64,000 bases of DNA from Pseudothermotoga sp. Its GTDB lineage: Bacteria; Thermotogota; Thermotogae; Thermotogales; DSM-5069. Every line of letters begins with the position of its first letter. Position 1 is the stretch's first letter. Of this stretch, positions 53,482 to 62,162 are shown piece after piece. The notes beneath the pieces are model-generated. The model made no database searches, was not told the DNA's origin, and saw only the letters and a list, made by a program, of their open reading frames with translations. Where the stretch lies: the NCBI GenBank assembly GCA_025060105.1, contig JANXCS010000005.1, positions 1 through 64,000 on the forward strand, read 5' to 3'. A program made the position numbers and the translations under genes.

Positions 53482-55219
53482 TGAATTCACCTCCAACTAC
53501 TGCTTCTTCCTCCGAAATCTGCGAAAGCACTATGTCACGATATACTTGACAAGTTTGCATGAGCTGACTGTGTGTGCCGATACCCTCAACCCTACCTTCT
53601 TTCATGACCACGATTTGATCTGCATGCATTATTGTGGCAACCCTTTGAGCGACAACTATGACGGTGGCATCCTTCGTTTCTTTAAAAAGTCTTGCACGAA
53701 TTCTCGCATCCGTTCTGAAATCTAAGGCAGAGAAAGTGTCATCAAAAAGATAAATTTTTGGTCTTCCAACGATTGCTCGTGCTATCGATATTCTTTGTTT
53801 TTGTCCTCCAGAAAGGTTTGTTCCACCCTGGGCTACAACGCTGTTCAAGCCATCTGGCATTTTTTTAGCAAACTCATTCACTTGAGCAATTTCTGCCGCA
53901 TTGAAAATGTCTTCGTTCGTGAGCTCGTCCCGACCGAAACGAATATTTTCTGCTATAGTTCCTGAGAATATGATGGGTTTCTGAGGAGCATAACCTATCA
54001 TCTTTCTGAGTTTTCCGAGGGGAATCTTCTTCACATCGACCCCGTCGATTGTGATGGCTCCCTCAGTTGCATCGTAGAATCTCATGATCAAATTGAGTAT
54101 AGTTGTCTTACCAGAACCTGTGCCACCGATTATAGCGGTCATCTGACCTGGTCTAGCCGTGAAAGAAACATTCTGAAGGGCTGGCTCTTTCGCACCAGGA
54201 TAGTAAAAGGTGACGTTCTTGAATTCAACGACACCTTCACCTGATGGTTCTTCAGTATCCTCAGATTCCACAATGGAAGGGAACGCCTGTAGAACTTCCA
54301 TAACTCTCTGTGCAGAAACAGAAGCACGTGGCAAGAATACAAAAATCATCGAAATCATGATGAAGGAAAAGAGAATCTGCATCACATATTGCATGACTGC
54401 GATCATTGAACCAACTTGAAGTTGACCAAGATCTATCTGCTTCGCACCGAACCATATCAAAGCTATGATCGTGAAATTCATCACGATGGTCATTATTGGA
54501 AAAACGATCGATCCAATTCTGTTCACTTTGAGAGCTGTCTGAGTCAAATCCACATTGGCCTGTTCGAATCTATTTTTTTCATACTCTTCTTTGTTGAACG
54601 CTCTTATGACTCGAATGCCGGTTATCCTTTCCCTCAAAACCAAGTTGAGTTTATCGATTTTCTTCTGCATACTCTTGAAAAGAGGCATAACCTTTGCGAA
54701 AATCAAATACATAGCCAATGCAGCTGCAGGAACGGACACCAGCAGTATCATCGTCAATTTCGCGTTCTTTGAAATCGCCATGAATATGCTCCCAATCGCA
54801 ACAATGGGTGCTCTTATGACCATCCTTTGAACCATCACGAGAGCTTGTTGTATTTGAGTTACGTCGTTCGTGGTTCGTGTGATCAGTGAAGCAGTACTGA
54901 ATTTATCCATCTCAGTGAGAGAAAAACTTTGAACCCTTTTGAAGAGATCTTCTCTGAGGTCTTTCCCGGCACACATCGCAGCTTTAGAAGAGGTTGCACT
55001 CATGATGATTATTGCAACAACTTGAATCAGAGAAACCAGAAGCATTTTTCCACCGGTCTTCCAAATATAATCAACATCGCCTCTGGTTATTCCTTTGTCT
55101 ATTATTTGAGACATCAAGTCGGGCAGATAGAGTGTCACGTACGAATCAACTATCACAAGTAAAACAGTTATGAAAACCAACCATAGATAAGGTCGAAGGT
55201 ATCGCAAGATCTTAAGCAT
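53471..55219 (-). CDS. Heterodimeric ABC exporter subunit, TM287-like
   Basis: About 582 residues: six membrane helices (about 15-305) and an ABC domain. Walker A is GGTGSGKTTI and the signature is NLSGGQKQR, but Walker B reads IYLFDDTFSALD with Asp in place of the catalytic Glu, and the switch residue is Gln in VVAQRVATI. These two changes define the degenerate site of the TM287 type. I use ATG 55219, behind GGGGAG, which overlaps the marR stop by 8 nt; the longer frame reads back into marR. It needs the TM288-like partner to be active. Confidence 0.93.
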   Translation of the reverse strand: MLKILRYLRPYLWLVFITVLLVIVDSYVTLYLPDLMSQIIDKGITRGDVDYIWKTGGKMLLVSLIQVVAIIIMSATSSKAAMCAGKDLREDLFKRVQSFSLTEMDKFSTASLITRTTNDVTQIQQALVMVQRMVIRAPIVAIGSIFMAISKNAKLTMILLVSVPAAALAMYLIFAKVMPLFKSMQKKIDKLNLVLRERITGIRVIRAFNKEEYEKNRFEQANVDLTQTALKVNRIGSIVFPIMTIVMNFTIIALIWFGAKQIDLGQLQVGSMIAVMQYVMQILFSFIMISMIFVFLPRASVSAQRVMEVLQAFPSIVESEDTEEPSGEGVVEFKNVTFYYPGAKEPALQNVSFTARPGQMTAIIGGTGSGKTTILNLIMRFYDATEGAITIDGVDVKKIPLGKLRKMIGYAPQKPIIFSGTIAENIRFGRDELTNEDIFNAAEIAQVNEFAKKMPDGLNSVVAQGGTNLSGGQKQRISIARAIVGRPKIYLFDDTFSALDFRTDARIRARLFKETKDATVIVVAQRVATIMHADQIVVMKEGRVEGIGTHSQLMQTCQVYRDIVLSQISEEEAVVGGEFSDR

Positions 55220-55655
55220 TATGATCACTCCCCAGAGAACCTCTAAGGTTCGCAATGATCTTATCCAGGAGTTCTTTGAGTTGTATCCTCTCCTCTTCAG
55301 AAAATCCTCGTGTGGCAATTTCCTCAACTTTTTGCGCTTGCTGTTTCAAAAACTTGCAATAATTCTTTCCTTTTTCAGTCAAATAGACACGATGGAGTCT
55401 TCTATCATTTTCATCCTGCTTTCGGTATATCAATCCCGCTTTTTCCATCCTTTTAAGAACGATGGCCACAGTTGCAGATCTGAGGTTGAGTTTTTCGGCA
55501 ATTTGATTTTGAGTTATACCCTCATTTTTTTCAACGATCATGAGGGTAGGCAATTGACCTGGGTGTATGTCGTGTCTTTCTAATTCCTTATGAATTAGAT
55601 GGAAATGTAGTCTTTGGATGATTAAAAAACGTTTGAAGATACTGTCTTCGTTCAT
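55212..55655 (-). CDS. MarR-family regulator
   Basis: 147 residues. The winged helix-turn-helix lies at about 30-110 (QLPTLMIVEKNEGITQNQIAEKLNL, then the wing QDENDRRLHRVYLTEKG). MarR proteins are mostly repressors of efflux genes released by small aromatic compounds. The gene overlaps the exporter gene by 8 nt and its promoter carries a perfect palindrome just downstream of the -10, so autorepression with co-regulation of the exporter is likely. ATG 55655 follows GGAAGGTGAC. Confidence 0.93.
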   Translation of the reverse strand: MNEDSIFKRFLIIQRLHFHLIHKELERHDIHPGQLPTLMIVEKNEGITQNQIAEKLNLRSATVAIVLKRMEKAGLIYRKQDENDRRLHRVYLTEKGKNYCKFLKQQAQKVEEIATRGFSEEERIQLKELLDKIIANLRGSLGSDHNA

Positions 55656-55674
55656 TCTATGTCACCTTCCGTTT

Positions 55675-55695
55675 GACGTCTAACAATTAGACGTC
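55675..55695. promoter_or_regulatory. Operator of the marR-exporter operon
   Basis: Perfect inverted repeat GACGTCTAA-CAA-TTAGACGTC just downstream of the -10 box, where the transcript should start. A further GACGTC at 55720-55725 overlaps the -35 region. The likely ligand is the MarR protein encoded 20 bp downstream. Confidence 0.85.
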
Positions 55696-55698
55696 TAT

Positions 55699-55727
55699 AT
55701 TTTATCACCGACAGAATTGGACGTCAA
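55699..55727 (-). promoter_or_regulatory. Promoter of the marR-exporter operon
   Basis: On the minus strand TTGACG (55727-55722), 17-bp spacer, TAAAAT (55704-55699). A good sigma-70-type promoter, 44 bp upstream of the marR start. Confidence 0.8.
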
Positions 55728-55873
55728 GTGTGACTGGCTTTCATGCGGCTTGGTAGGTTCGACCAAACGAAGTTGAAAATGCTTTTGGGTGTGAAAAAGC
55801 GTACGAGTTACTACTCAGATTAAGAACACAAAGATATGAACAAGTTTTCTCAGCCAATCGCTTTCATGAAAAA

Positions 55874-56692
55874 CTATTTGATCAATGAAGAGAGTGATAA
55901 ACAAAGTCTGAGTAATCTGTAAGCTTCAAAATAGCTGAAAGTTTTGAACCACAGAGTTCTTGCATCGATTCTCTGGACATTTGGAAGCAATGAAGCCACT
56001 TCGGCGAAAGAGGAATTGTAGAAGACCAATTTCACTTCCACTGGTTCAGATTCAATCGTCGGTTTGAAAGATTTCACCTTCTTCAACGCTTCCTCAACAC
56101 CAGCTTTGATCTTTTCCTGAACGATCTCGAAAGGATAAAGTTTCGCTGCGTACCTTCCCACTGCTTCTTTGACCACTACCCCGACAAAATCGTTGAGCTC
56201 CTGCTTTGCACATTCTATAGTCAATTGATCACCAGTGATGAGTACGACAGGAACGTTGAAGCATCCTGCCACTCTCGCGTTCAAACCGGCCTCACTCAAC
56301 TGTTTTCCATTCACCTCAACTGTGAAAACTCTACCAGTGTAGGTGTGATCCATTATTGCTGGTGCACTACCTGCTCTCGCATGATAACCAACGAAGAAAA
56401 CGGCATCGAAGTTTTCATTTATTCCTTCCATCATACTCATAGGTTTTGGGCTGCCACTGATGAGTACGGCTCTGGGATGGAGCTCCTCGATGAGTATGTT
56501 ATCCATCGTGTTGTGTGAGTCGTTCACCACAACTTCTTTCACTCCGAATCGAACGGCAGCTTCCACTACAGCGTTGACTTCTCTTGTCATGAGTTTTCTG
56601 AACCTTTCATATTCTTTGTGTTCGGGCGAAACATGGTTTAATCCCACCACTCCAGAGATACCTTCCATATCTGCAGAAATGAAAACTCTCAT
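55874..56692 (-). CDS. dppA: D-aminopeptidase DppA (peptidase family M55)
   Basis: 272 residues, the normal M55 length. The zinc-site motifs are visible: RVFISADMEGISGVV at the start (Asp and Glu ligands), VVVNDSHNTMDN, and FFVGYHARAGS with MDHTYTG. DppA splits D-Ala-containing dipeptides and other D-peptides, as from peptidoglycan. ATG 56692 follows GAGGTG. It is the last gene of an operon with a sugar-type ABC importer and a C26 amidase, an unusual setting for this enzyme, which normally travels with peptide transporters. Confidence 0.93.
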   Translation of the reverse strand: MRVFISADMEGISGVVGLNHVSPEHKEYERFRKLMTREVNAVVEAAVRFGVKEVVVNDSHNTMDNILIEELHPRAVLISGSPKPMSMMEGINENFDAVFFVGYHARAGSAPAIMDHTYTGRVFTVEVNGKQLSEAGLNARVAGCFNVPVVLITGDQLTIECAKQELNDFVGVVVKEAVGRYAAKLYPFEIVQEKIKAGVEEALKKVKSFKPTIESEPVEVKLVFYNSSFAEVASLLPNVQRIDARTLWFKTFSYFEAYRLLRLCLSLSSLIK

Positions 56693-56696
56693 TTTT

Positions 56697-57407
56697 TCAC
56701 CTCTTTCTCTTTGAACACTCTTTAACAAAACGATCGAACAATTTGAAGTGTTCGATGTGCTTTTCGAACATCCTTTCAGGATGCCACTGGACGCCTAAAA
56801 CGAAATGGTCCTGATCGAACGATTCGACAGCCTCGATGACACCGTCACTCGCACGTGCGACGACCTTTAAAAAGGGTGAAACCATTTTGATCGCTTGGTG
56901 ATGGAAGCTGTTAACCAAAAGCTTTTCAGATCCAACGATGGAGAACACCAAACTGTCTCTCTCGATGAACACTGTGTGAGTGGGGGCATAAGCTGGAGCT
57001 TCCTGATAGTGTTTTAAGACATCTTTGAGTTCAGATTTTACGTCCTGATGAAGTGTTCCACCTAGAGCCACGTTGATCAATTGAACGCCTCTGCAGATGC
57101 CAAAGATAGGTTTCTTCTTTTCAAAAAAAATTTTGCAGAGTTCTATTTCGATCTCGTCCCTATCAGGAGTTATCTGGCCAAGACCCATTCTTGGTTCTTC
57201 ACCATAGTGGTGTGGATCTATATCCACTCCCCCGGAGAAGAGAATGCCGTCGAGGATTTCAGCCAGCTGGAAAAGATTTTCCGGGTGCTGCAGAATAGGG
57301 ATCAGAATGGGTAAAACACCAGCTTTCTCCAAAGCTTGATAGTAATTCATATTCAACCTGAGGGCATCTTGATCAACCGAGCACGTTACTCCGATGATCG
57401 GACGCAC
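56697..57407 (-). CDS. Gamma-glutamyl amide hydrolase, peptidase C26 (PuuD-like)
   Basis: 236 residues of the class I glutamine amidotransferase fold. The nucleophile Cys is in FGICRGVQLINVALGG and the His-Glu pair in GVQWHPE; DGILFSGGVDIDPHHY and NSFHHQAI are family blocks shared with PuuD and gamma-glutamyl-GABA hydrolases. It should cleave a gamma-glutamyl amide bond. Together with the D-aminopeptidase 4 nt downstream, it suggests breakdown of gamma-D-glutamyl or other cell-wall-type peptides after import. ATG 57407 follows the ATPase gene by 9 nt. Confidence 0.9.
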   Translation of the reverse strand: MRPIIGVTCSVDQDALRLNMNYYQALEKAGVLPILIPILQHPENLFQLAEILDGILFSGGVDIDPHHYGEEPRMGLGQITPDRDEIEIELCKIFFEKKKPIFGICRGVQLINVALGGTLHQDVKSELKDVLKHYQEAPAYAPTHTVFIERDSLVFSIVGSEKLLVNSFHHQAIKMVSPFLKVVARASDGVIEAVESFDQDHFVLGVQWHPERMFEKHIEHFKLFDRFVKECSKRKR

Positions 57408-57416
57408 GGTTCTATT

Positions 57417-58505
57417 TTAACTCAGAGGATCCATTCGAACAAGTGCTTCTCCGTTTTCATTGAACAGCATAAGATTTTTCAATTCAACACACAAAAACAA
57501 CTTTTGAGATATGAAAAATCTTTCTTCTGAGGGTCTCAGAATTTTGACCATGGCTTGTTCGACGGAAACGGTTATGATTTGTTCTCTACCCATGGACTCT
57601 ATCTCGTACACTTGCACTTCGATACAAACTGCTTCTTCGACCGCTCGCTCCAAGAGTAAACCTTTCTCTGGTCTGAAACCCAGAACAATTTTTTTACCCG
57701 CAATCCAATCCAAAAAATTCTTTGGAGCTCTGACAGGCTTACCTTCAATCAAAAGTTGTGTTCCATCGAACTCCGCTTTCAACAAATTGGTTGGTGGATT
57801 TCCTATGAAACTTGCAACGAATGTGTGCTGGGGCTTGTTGTAAATTTCTTCAGGAGTACCAACTTGTACCAATTTGCCGTTGTTTATCACTGCGATTCTG
57901 TCTGCTATCGCCAACGCTTCAGCTTGGTCGTGCGTAACGTAAACTGATGTGATTTTAAGATCTTTTTGTAGCCTTTTCAGTTCTGTCCTCACGCTGATCC
58001 TCAGCAACGCATCGAGATTACTCAGAGGCTCATCAAACAAAAGTATTTGAGGTTGTTTGACGAGTGCACGAGCTATGGCGACCCGCTGTTGCTGTCCTCC
58101 GCTGAGTTGCCAAGGATATCTCTCAAGCAATGCATCTATCTTCAACATGCTTGCAACCTGGTGAACCCTTTCAAATATGGTCTTTTTATCAAATTTTTTC
58201 AACGTGAGTGGAAAAGCTATATTCTCAAAAACCTTCATGTGCGGATAAAGTGCCCAGTTTTGAAAAACCAACCCAACGTTTCTTTCTTTGGGTGGTAAGA
58301 AAGTCACATCACGACCGTCGAACAGGATTCGGCCGGCAGTTGGTTTATAAATACCAGCTATCAAGTACATCAAAGTTGTTTTTCCACTTCCGGATGGTCC
58401 AAGAAGAACGACGAATTCACCATCTTCTATTTGCAAACTCACCCCATCGAGCGCGACCACTTTACCAAACTTTTTTGTGATATTCTCGAGCACGATGCGT
58501 GCCAA
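57417..58505 (-). CDS. ABC importer ATPase, MalK/UgpC type
   Basis: 362 residues: ABC domain (about 1-240) and a C-terminal TOBE-type regulatory domain. Walker A is GPSGSGKTTL, signature LSGGQQQR, Walker B ILLFDEPLSNLD, switch His in YVTHDQ; all intact. It follows its two permease genes by 6 nt. TTG 58505 follows GAGGTGA. It is the only MalK-type ATPase near the two ATPase-less sugar importers at 41313-51249 and might serve them too, though this is speculation. Confidence 0.93.
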   Translation of the reverse strand: MARIVLENITKKFGKVVALDGVSLQIEDGEFVVLLGPSGSGKTTLMYLIAGIYKPTAGRILFDGRDVTFLPPKERNVGLVFQNWALYPHMKVFENIAFPLTLKKFDKKTIFERVHQVASMLKIDALLERYPWQLSGGQQQRVAIARALVKQPQILLFDEPLSNLDALLRISVRTELKRLQKDLKITSVYVTHDQAEALAIADRIAVINNGKLVQVGTPEEIYNKPQHTFVASFIGNPPTNLLKAEFDGTQLLIEGKPVRAPKNFLDWIAGKKIVLGFRPEKGLLLERAVEEAVCIEVQVYEIESMGREQIITVSVEQAMVKILRPSEERFFISQKLFLCVELKNLMLFNENGEALVRMDPLS

Positions 58506-58511
58506 GACAAC

Positions 58512-59387
58512 TCACCTCCTGATACCTCCGGCATAGACTTTGAACAACAATTTCTGGGAACTTATGTAGAAGAAAACAGTTGGGAGTAAGTACAGTGTTG
58601 CAGCGGCTGCTAGCAATGGCATATAAGCCATCTCGGCTTCGAGGTTAGATTCTATGAAAGTGGCGAGGGTTTTATCTATGAGAAAAGTCCTAACATATAT
58701 GATATCTTGCCAACCCGCAAGAAAACCGAAGATCAAAATAGCAACAACACCTGGTTTTATGAGTGGAAGCATTATCTTCGCCCACGTTTTCAATCTCGAA
58801 GCACCATCGATCAAAGCAGACCACTCTATTTCCCACGGAAGCAGATCAAAAAAACCCTTCATGAGCCAAACGGACAGTGGGACTTCCAAAGCTGCACGCG
58901 CAAACACCACATAGAAGAAAGAAAAGTATCGTAACGCATTCAAATTCGTTGGCATCCAAATCCTATAGAGGAAATAAACTCCAACGATGAGTATCGAACC
59001 AGGCAGTGCGTGAAGCATCAGCATCATTAACAGTAAAAACTTTCTTCCTTTAAATTTGATCCTTGAAATAGCGTAACCAGAGAGCGTTCCAACCAACGTG
59101 GTAACGAGAGCCACACCGAGTGCCACGATGGCTGTGCTGAACATGTAGAGAAAGATATTTTCCCTCAATCCGCCCGTTATAGCGATCCTACCTTGGAAGA
59201 GTAACTGCCAGTTCCTCAGAGTGAATCTGACCTTCGAAAAGTCAAAGTTTGTCACCATTTGACTTGCAAAACTAGATAGAACAAGCACAGAAAAAGCCAT
59301 CAGAACTGGGATTGAAAAAGCTATCAAAACGATTGAATAAATCACTTGCTTGGTTTTGCTCCGAACCTCAACATCACTCAAGTTCAT
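58512..59387 (-). CDS. ABC importer permease, MalG type (system 3)
   Basis: 291 residues with six membrane segments. The EAA loop is SALIDGASRLKTWAKIMLP, and RRGG-like ends such as KVYAGGIRR are usual for CUT1 MalG subunits. Its ATG 59387 shares a base with the stop of the MalF-type gene. It is more distant from the two MalG copies of the glycan locus than those are from each other. Confidence 0.93.
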   Translation of the reverse strand: MNLSDVEVRSKTKQVIYSIVLIAFSIPVLMAFSVLVLSSFASQMVTNFDFSKVRFTLRNWQLLFQGRIAITGGLRENIFLYMFSTAIVALGVALVTTLVGTLSGYAISRIKFKGRKFLLLMMLMLHALPGSILIVGVYFLYRIWMPTNLNALRYFSFFYVVFARAALEVPLSVWLMKGFFDLLPWEIEWSALIDGASRLKTWAKIMLPLIKPGVVAILIFGFLAGWQDIIYVRTFLIDKTLATFIESNLEAEMAYMPLLAAAATLYLLPTVFFYISSQKLLFKVYAGGIRR

Positions 59388-60334
59388 CAGATATCACCAC
59401 GTGGTTCTATCATGAGTTTTCCAAAACCTAAAATTCTGAGCGTCATCCAACCTAGCAATCCACCGACGATCACCAAGATGGTACCAGCCGCCGCAGCGAA
59501 ACCTTGATCGAAAACACCAGTGAATGCGAGATCGTACACGTACAATGCCAAAGGTGTTCCGTAGGACTTATTCACCAACCTCCAGCTGACCAACAAATAT
59601 GTGTGCGCGTAAGAAGTAAGCAAACTCAAAAGCTGCCAAGTCGTTACATACATGATGTGCCACCTGATCTGGGGTATCAAAACTTTCTTGCAGATTTGCC
59701 AATCGGTCGCTCCATCGACCCGAGCCGCTATGACGAACTCACCCGGAATGCTCTTGATAGCAGAGGAAAGTACGATCATGCCAAAACTGACACCGACCAA
59801 ACCGTTGACGAAGACGATCACACCCCACGGTCCATAAGGAATGAAATCCTGTCCCCAAGCCATTGGCCTATGTATGAAGCCTAGCTTCATCAACAACGAG
59901 TTCAGTGTGCCTACGCTACTACCATGGAAAAAGTAATACCAAACGAGCCCATAAACAGCTATCGGAGACATTCTCGGTAAAAGCCAAATCGTACTCGCCA
60001 CAGGACCAGCAGTTTTACCAGCAAAGAAAGTCAAAATTGCGAGGATTAAACCCCCAAGTACGTTCACCAGAAGTGTACAACCTACGAAAATACCTGTAGT
60101 CAAAAATACGGCTCTCACTGACGGATCATTCAAAATCGCGTGGAACAATTTTTGATAGTTGTAGAAACCTATTATTCTCGTTGCATAACGATGTATGTTC
60201 CAATTCCTCAAGGGTGTGAAGCTGGTGTAGATTGTCAGAATCAAAGGGATCAGGTAGAAAACTATCACAACAATGAGAGCCGGGGCCAAAAAGGCCCACA
60301 GCTCCCATTTTCTTGGGAAATCTCCCCTGTTCAT
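59387..60334 (-). CDS. ABC importer permease, MalF type (system 3)
   Basis: 315 residues, a normal-size MalF-type subunit with six membrane segments and no N-terminal extension, which makes it a useful contrast to the fused proteins of the glycan locus. The core opens with WAFLAPALIVVIVFYLIPLI and the EAA loop is AARVDGATDWQICKKVLIP. ATG 60334 overlaps the binding-protein stop by 4 nt, with no hairpin between them. Confidence 0.93.
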   Translation of the reverse strand: MNRGDFPRKWELWAFLAPALIVVIVFYLIPLILTIYTSFTPLRNWNIHRYATRIIGFYNYQKLFHAILNDPSVRAVFLTTGIFVGCTLLVNVLGGLILAILTFFAGKTAGPVASTIWLLPRMSPIAVYGLVWYYFFHGSSVGTLNSLLMKLGFIHRPMAWGQDFIPYGPWGVIVFVNGLVGVSFGMIVLSSAIKSIPGEFVIAARVDGATDWQICKKVLIPQIRWHIMYVTTWQLLSLLTSYAHTYLLVSWRLVNKSYGTPLALYVYDLAFTGVFDQGFAAAAGTILVIVGGLLGWMTLRILGFGKLMIEPRGDI

Positions 60335-61911
60335 CTAGCTGGAAATCTCCAATCTTTAGGAATATCTTTGATGATCTTCACAGCAGCTTTGAGATCGAGA
60401 TCCGCGTTGATCTTTGAAATGGCATAATCTACAGCTTTTGCCGGATCCATTTGACCCCTCAGCACTTGATCAACGACTTCAGCAAAGATTGCCGTGAGTT
60501 TCGGATACATTGGATGAGCTGGCTGGAAATTCGTGTATTCAAGCATGTAAGAAACGTTTGAAAGGAAGGTAGCGTTTATTGGATTAACTGTGGCTTTGAC
60601 GATATTCGCGATCTTTTCCTTCACACCAGCATCGAGATCAACTTCAAGATTATAGAGTTTGTCAAGCCAACTTTTGTTGGCAAGCAAGGCAGCCGAGGCT
60701 TTAGTAATGGGCAACTTCGCACTCATGATGCTGTGCATAGCGTTTATATCTGGATCTGAGGCCTTTGCGACAATTAAAAACGCAAGTTCATCGTAAGTGC
60801 TTTTCAACGCACTGTATTTTGGATTCTGTGCACCAGCTTTGGAACTCACCATCCACATGAACGGCTGGCTCAACGTGACTGGCTTCTTGCCAGGTTCGCC
60901 AGCTGGGAACAATGTGTAGTAGAACCACTGTTCGACCTCCTCAGGTTTTAATCCCCTCATCTGACCAGTTTTAGGATCAGTGTAATAATCCTTGGTTTGC
61001 CATTCTGTCCAGTACCATGTGCCTCCGATGTCGAACAGAGTTTTACCATCAACTATGGCTGGATGCACCTGCTTGGCCCAGTCCCATGCCATCATATCCG
61101 ATGGCAAAAGTTTTTCGCGAGCAAAAACCCATTCGATGGTTAGCCACTTGTATATCGCTTCTTTGTCGAAAACGAGTTTTCCTTCCACTGGATCGTCTAA
61201 CCTACCTCCGAAGGCGAGTATGAACTGCATCAAATCGGGATGAGCAGTACCCCTTCGATGTATCAAACCCCACTCAGAAGCTTTCATCTCTACCGTCTTT
61301 TTAGACCAACTGTAGACATCGAGCCAGGTGAACTCACCCTTGAGTACCTTCTGATCTAGACCTTCCAAATTCAATCCCACCTTGGCAGCTATATCTTTTC
61401 TGATGTAGAATGGTCTGGCTTCTGTATCCTGCGGTAAACCGTAAATCTTACCCTTGTATTTGGCAACTTCAACGAGTGTGGGGAAAAAGCCTTCGAGGAA
61501 ATCCTTATGTCTTGAGAGATAAGGTGTTAAATCAAGCAGATAACCTTCCTCAGCCAAAGAAGCAATGTACACGTAAGAGTTCACTAAGAAATCACCGGCT
61601 GTTCCGAGAGGTTGTTTGCTGAGAAATTCCTGATACATCTGCGTGAAATCCAATTCATAGCGGGTCTCTCTGATCGTTATCTTGACATTGACTTTGTTCT
61701 TTGACCAGATATCGTTGATGCGTCTAGCTGCTTCCACAATTCCAAGGACTCTCAAAACACTGTTTGGATCTCCTGTTCCCCAAACTGCATAGCGTACCTC
61801 GTTGATGCCGTTTCTCTCGAGTGTTTTACCAACTTCAACGATTCTCTCTTCGAGACTGGCAAAAAGGGCAACTGCGGCGAACAATAAAACTGCTAAAAAC
61901 ACTTTTCTCAC
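60331..61911 (-). CDS. ABC importer binding protein, family 1, long form (system 3)
   Basis: 526 residues, about 100 longer than the other CUT1-type binding proteins here. Signal peptide RKVFLAVLLFAAVALFAS. Typical blocks are GLPQDTEARPFYIRKDIAAK and DIGGTWYWTEWQTKDYY. The C-terminal part (about 400-500) has extra helices. Although the transporter is of the carbohydrate class, its operon ends with two peptide-bond enzymes, so the ligand could be an amino-sugar peptide such as a muropeptide. GTG 61911 follows GGGAGGG. Confidence 0.88.
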   Translation of the reverse strand: MRKVFLAVLLFAAVALFASLEERIVEVGKTLERNGINEVRYAVWGTGDPNSVLRVLGIVEAARRINDIWSKNKVNVKITIRETRYELDFTQMYQEFLSKQPLGTAGDFLVNSYVYIASLAEEGYLLDLTPYLSRHKDFLEGFFPTLVEVAKYKGKIYGLPQDTEARPFYIRKDIAAKVGLNLEGLDQKVLKGEFTWLDVYSWSKKTVEMKASEWGLIHRRGTAHPDLMQFILAFGGRLDDPVEGKLVFDKEAIYKWLTIEWVFAREKLLPSDMMAWDWAKQVHPAIVDGKTLFDIGGTWYWTEWQTKDYYTDPKTGQMRGLKPEEVEQWFYYTLFPAGEPGKKPVTLSQPFMWMVSSKAGAQNPKYSALKSTYDELAFLIVAKASDPDINAMHSIMSAKLPITKASAALLANKSWLDKLYNLEVDLDAGVKEKIANIVKATVNPINATFLSNVSYMLEYTNFQPAHPMYPKLTAIFAEVVDQVLRGQMDPAKAVDYAISKINADLDLKAAVKIIKDIPKDWRFPAR

Positions 61912-62162
61912 ACTAATCCCTCCCTTCAGAAGTTGGGACCGAAAAAATTCTTATGCGCTGAATGTTAAGCTAATACAAGAAAAGTCTAAGTGCCCTTTAA
62001 ATTTCTATGGAAACCCCCCTGGATGAATCATTTCAACATACTCAGCTGAAATTTTTTCCTGATGGGGGCTTCGAGCTATAATAAAATATAGCAAATGTTA
62101 CGAAAAGTGTCAATCGATTACAATATGTTTCGAAAAATTACGAGATAGGCCAGGTGATACAC
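61912..62162. other. Divergent regulatory gap
   Basis: For the rightward genes there is a TATAAT at 62077-62082 but only a poor -35 (TTTTCC at 62054). For the leftward transporter operon TTGTAT, 17 bp, CATAAG (minus strand) is a possible weak promoter. Related segments GTTACGAAAA (62097-62106) and GTTTCGAAAA (62127-62136) may be regulator half-sites. Nothing else stands out. Confidence 0.35.

Noticed and set aside
55781-55800. GCTTTT / AAAAGC stem as a terminator after the D-aminopeptidase gene
   Set aside because: Short, A-T-rich stem with an 8-nt loop and no proper T-run; too weak to call.
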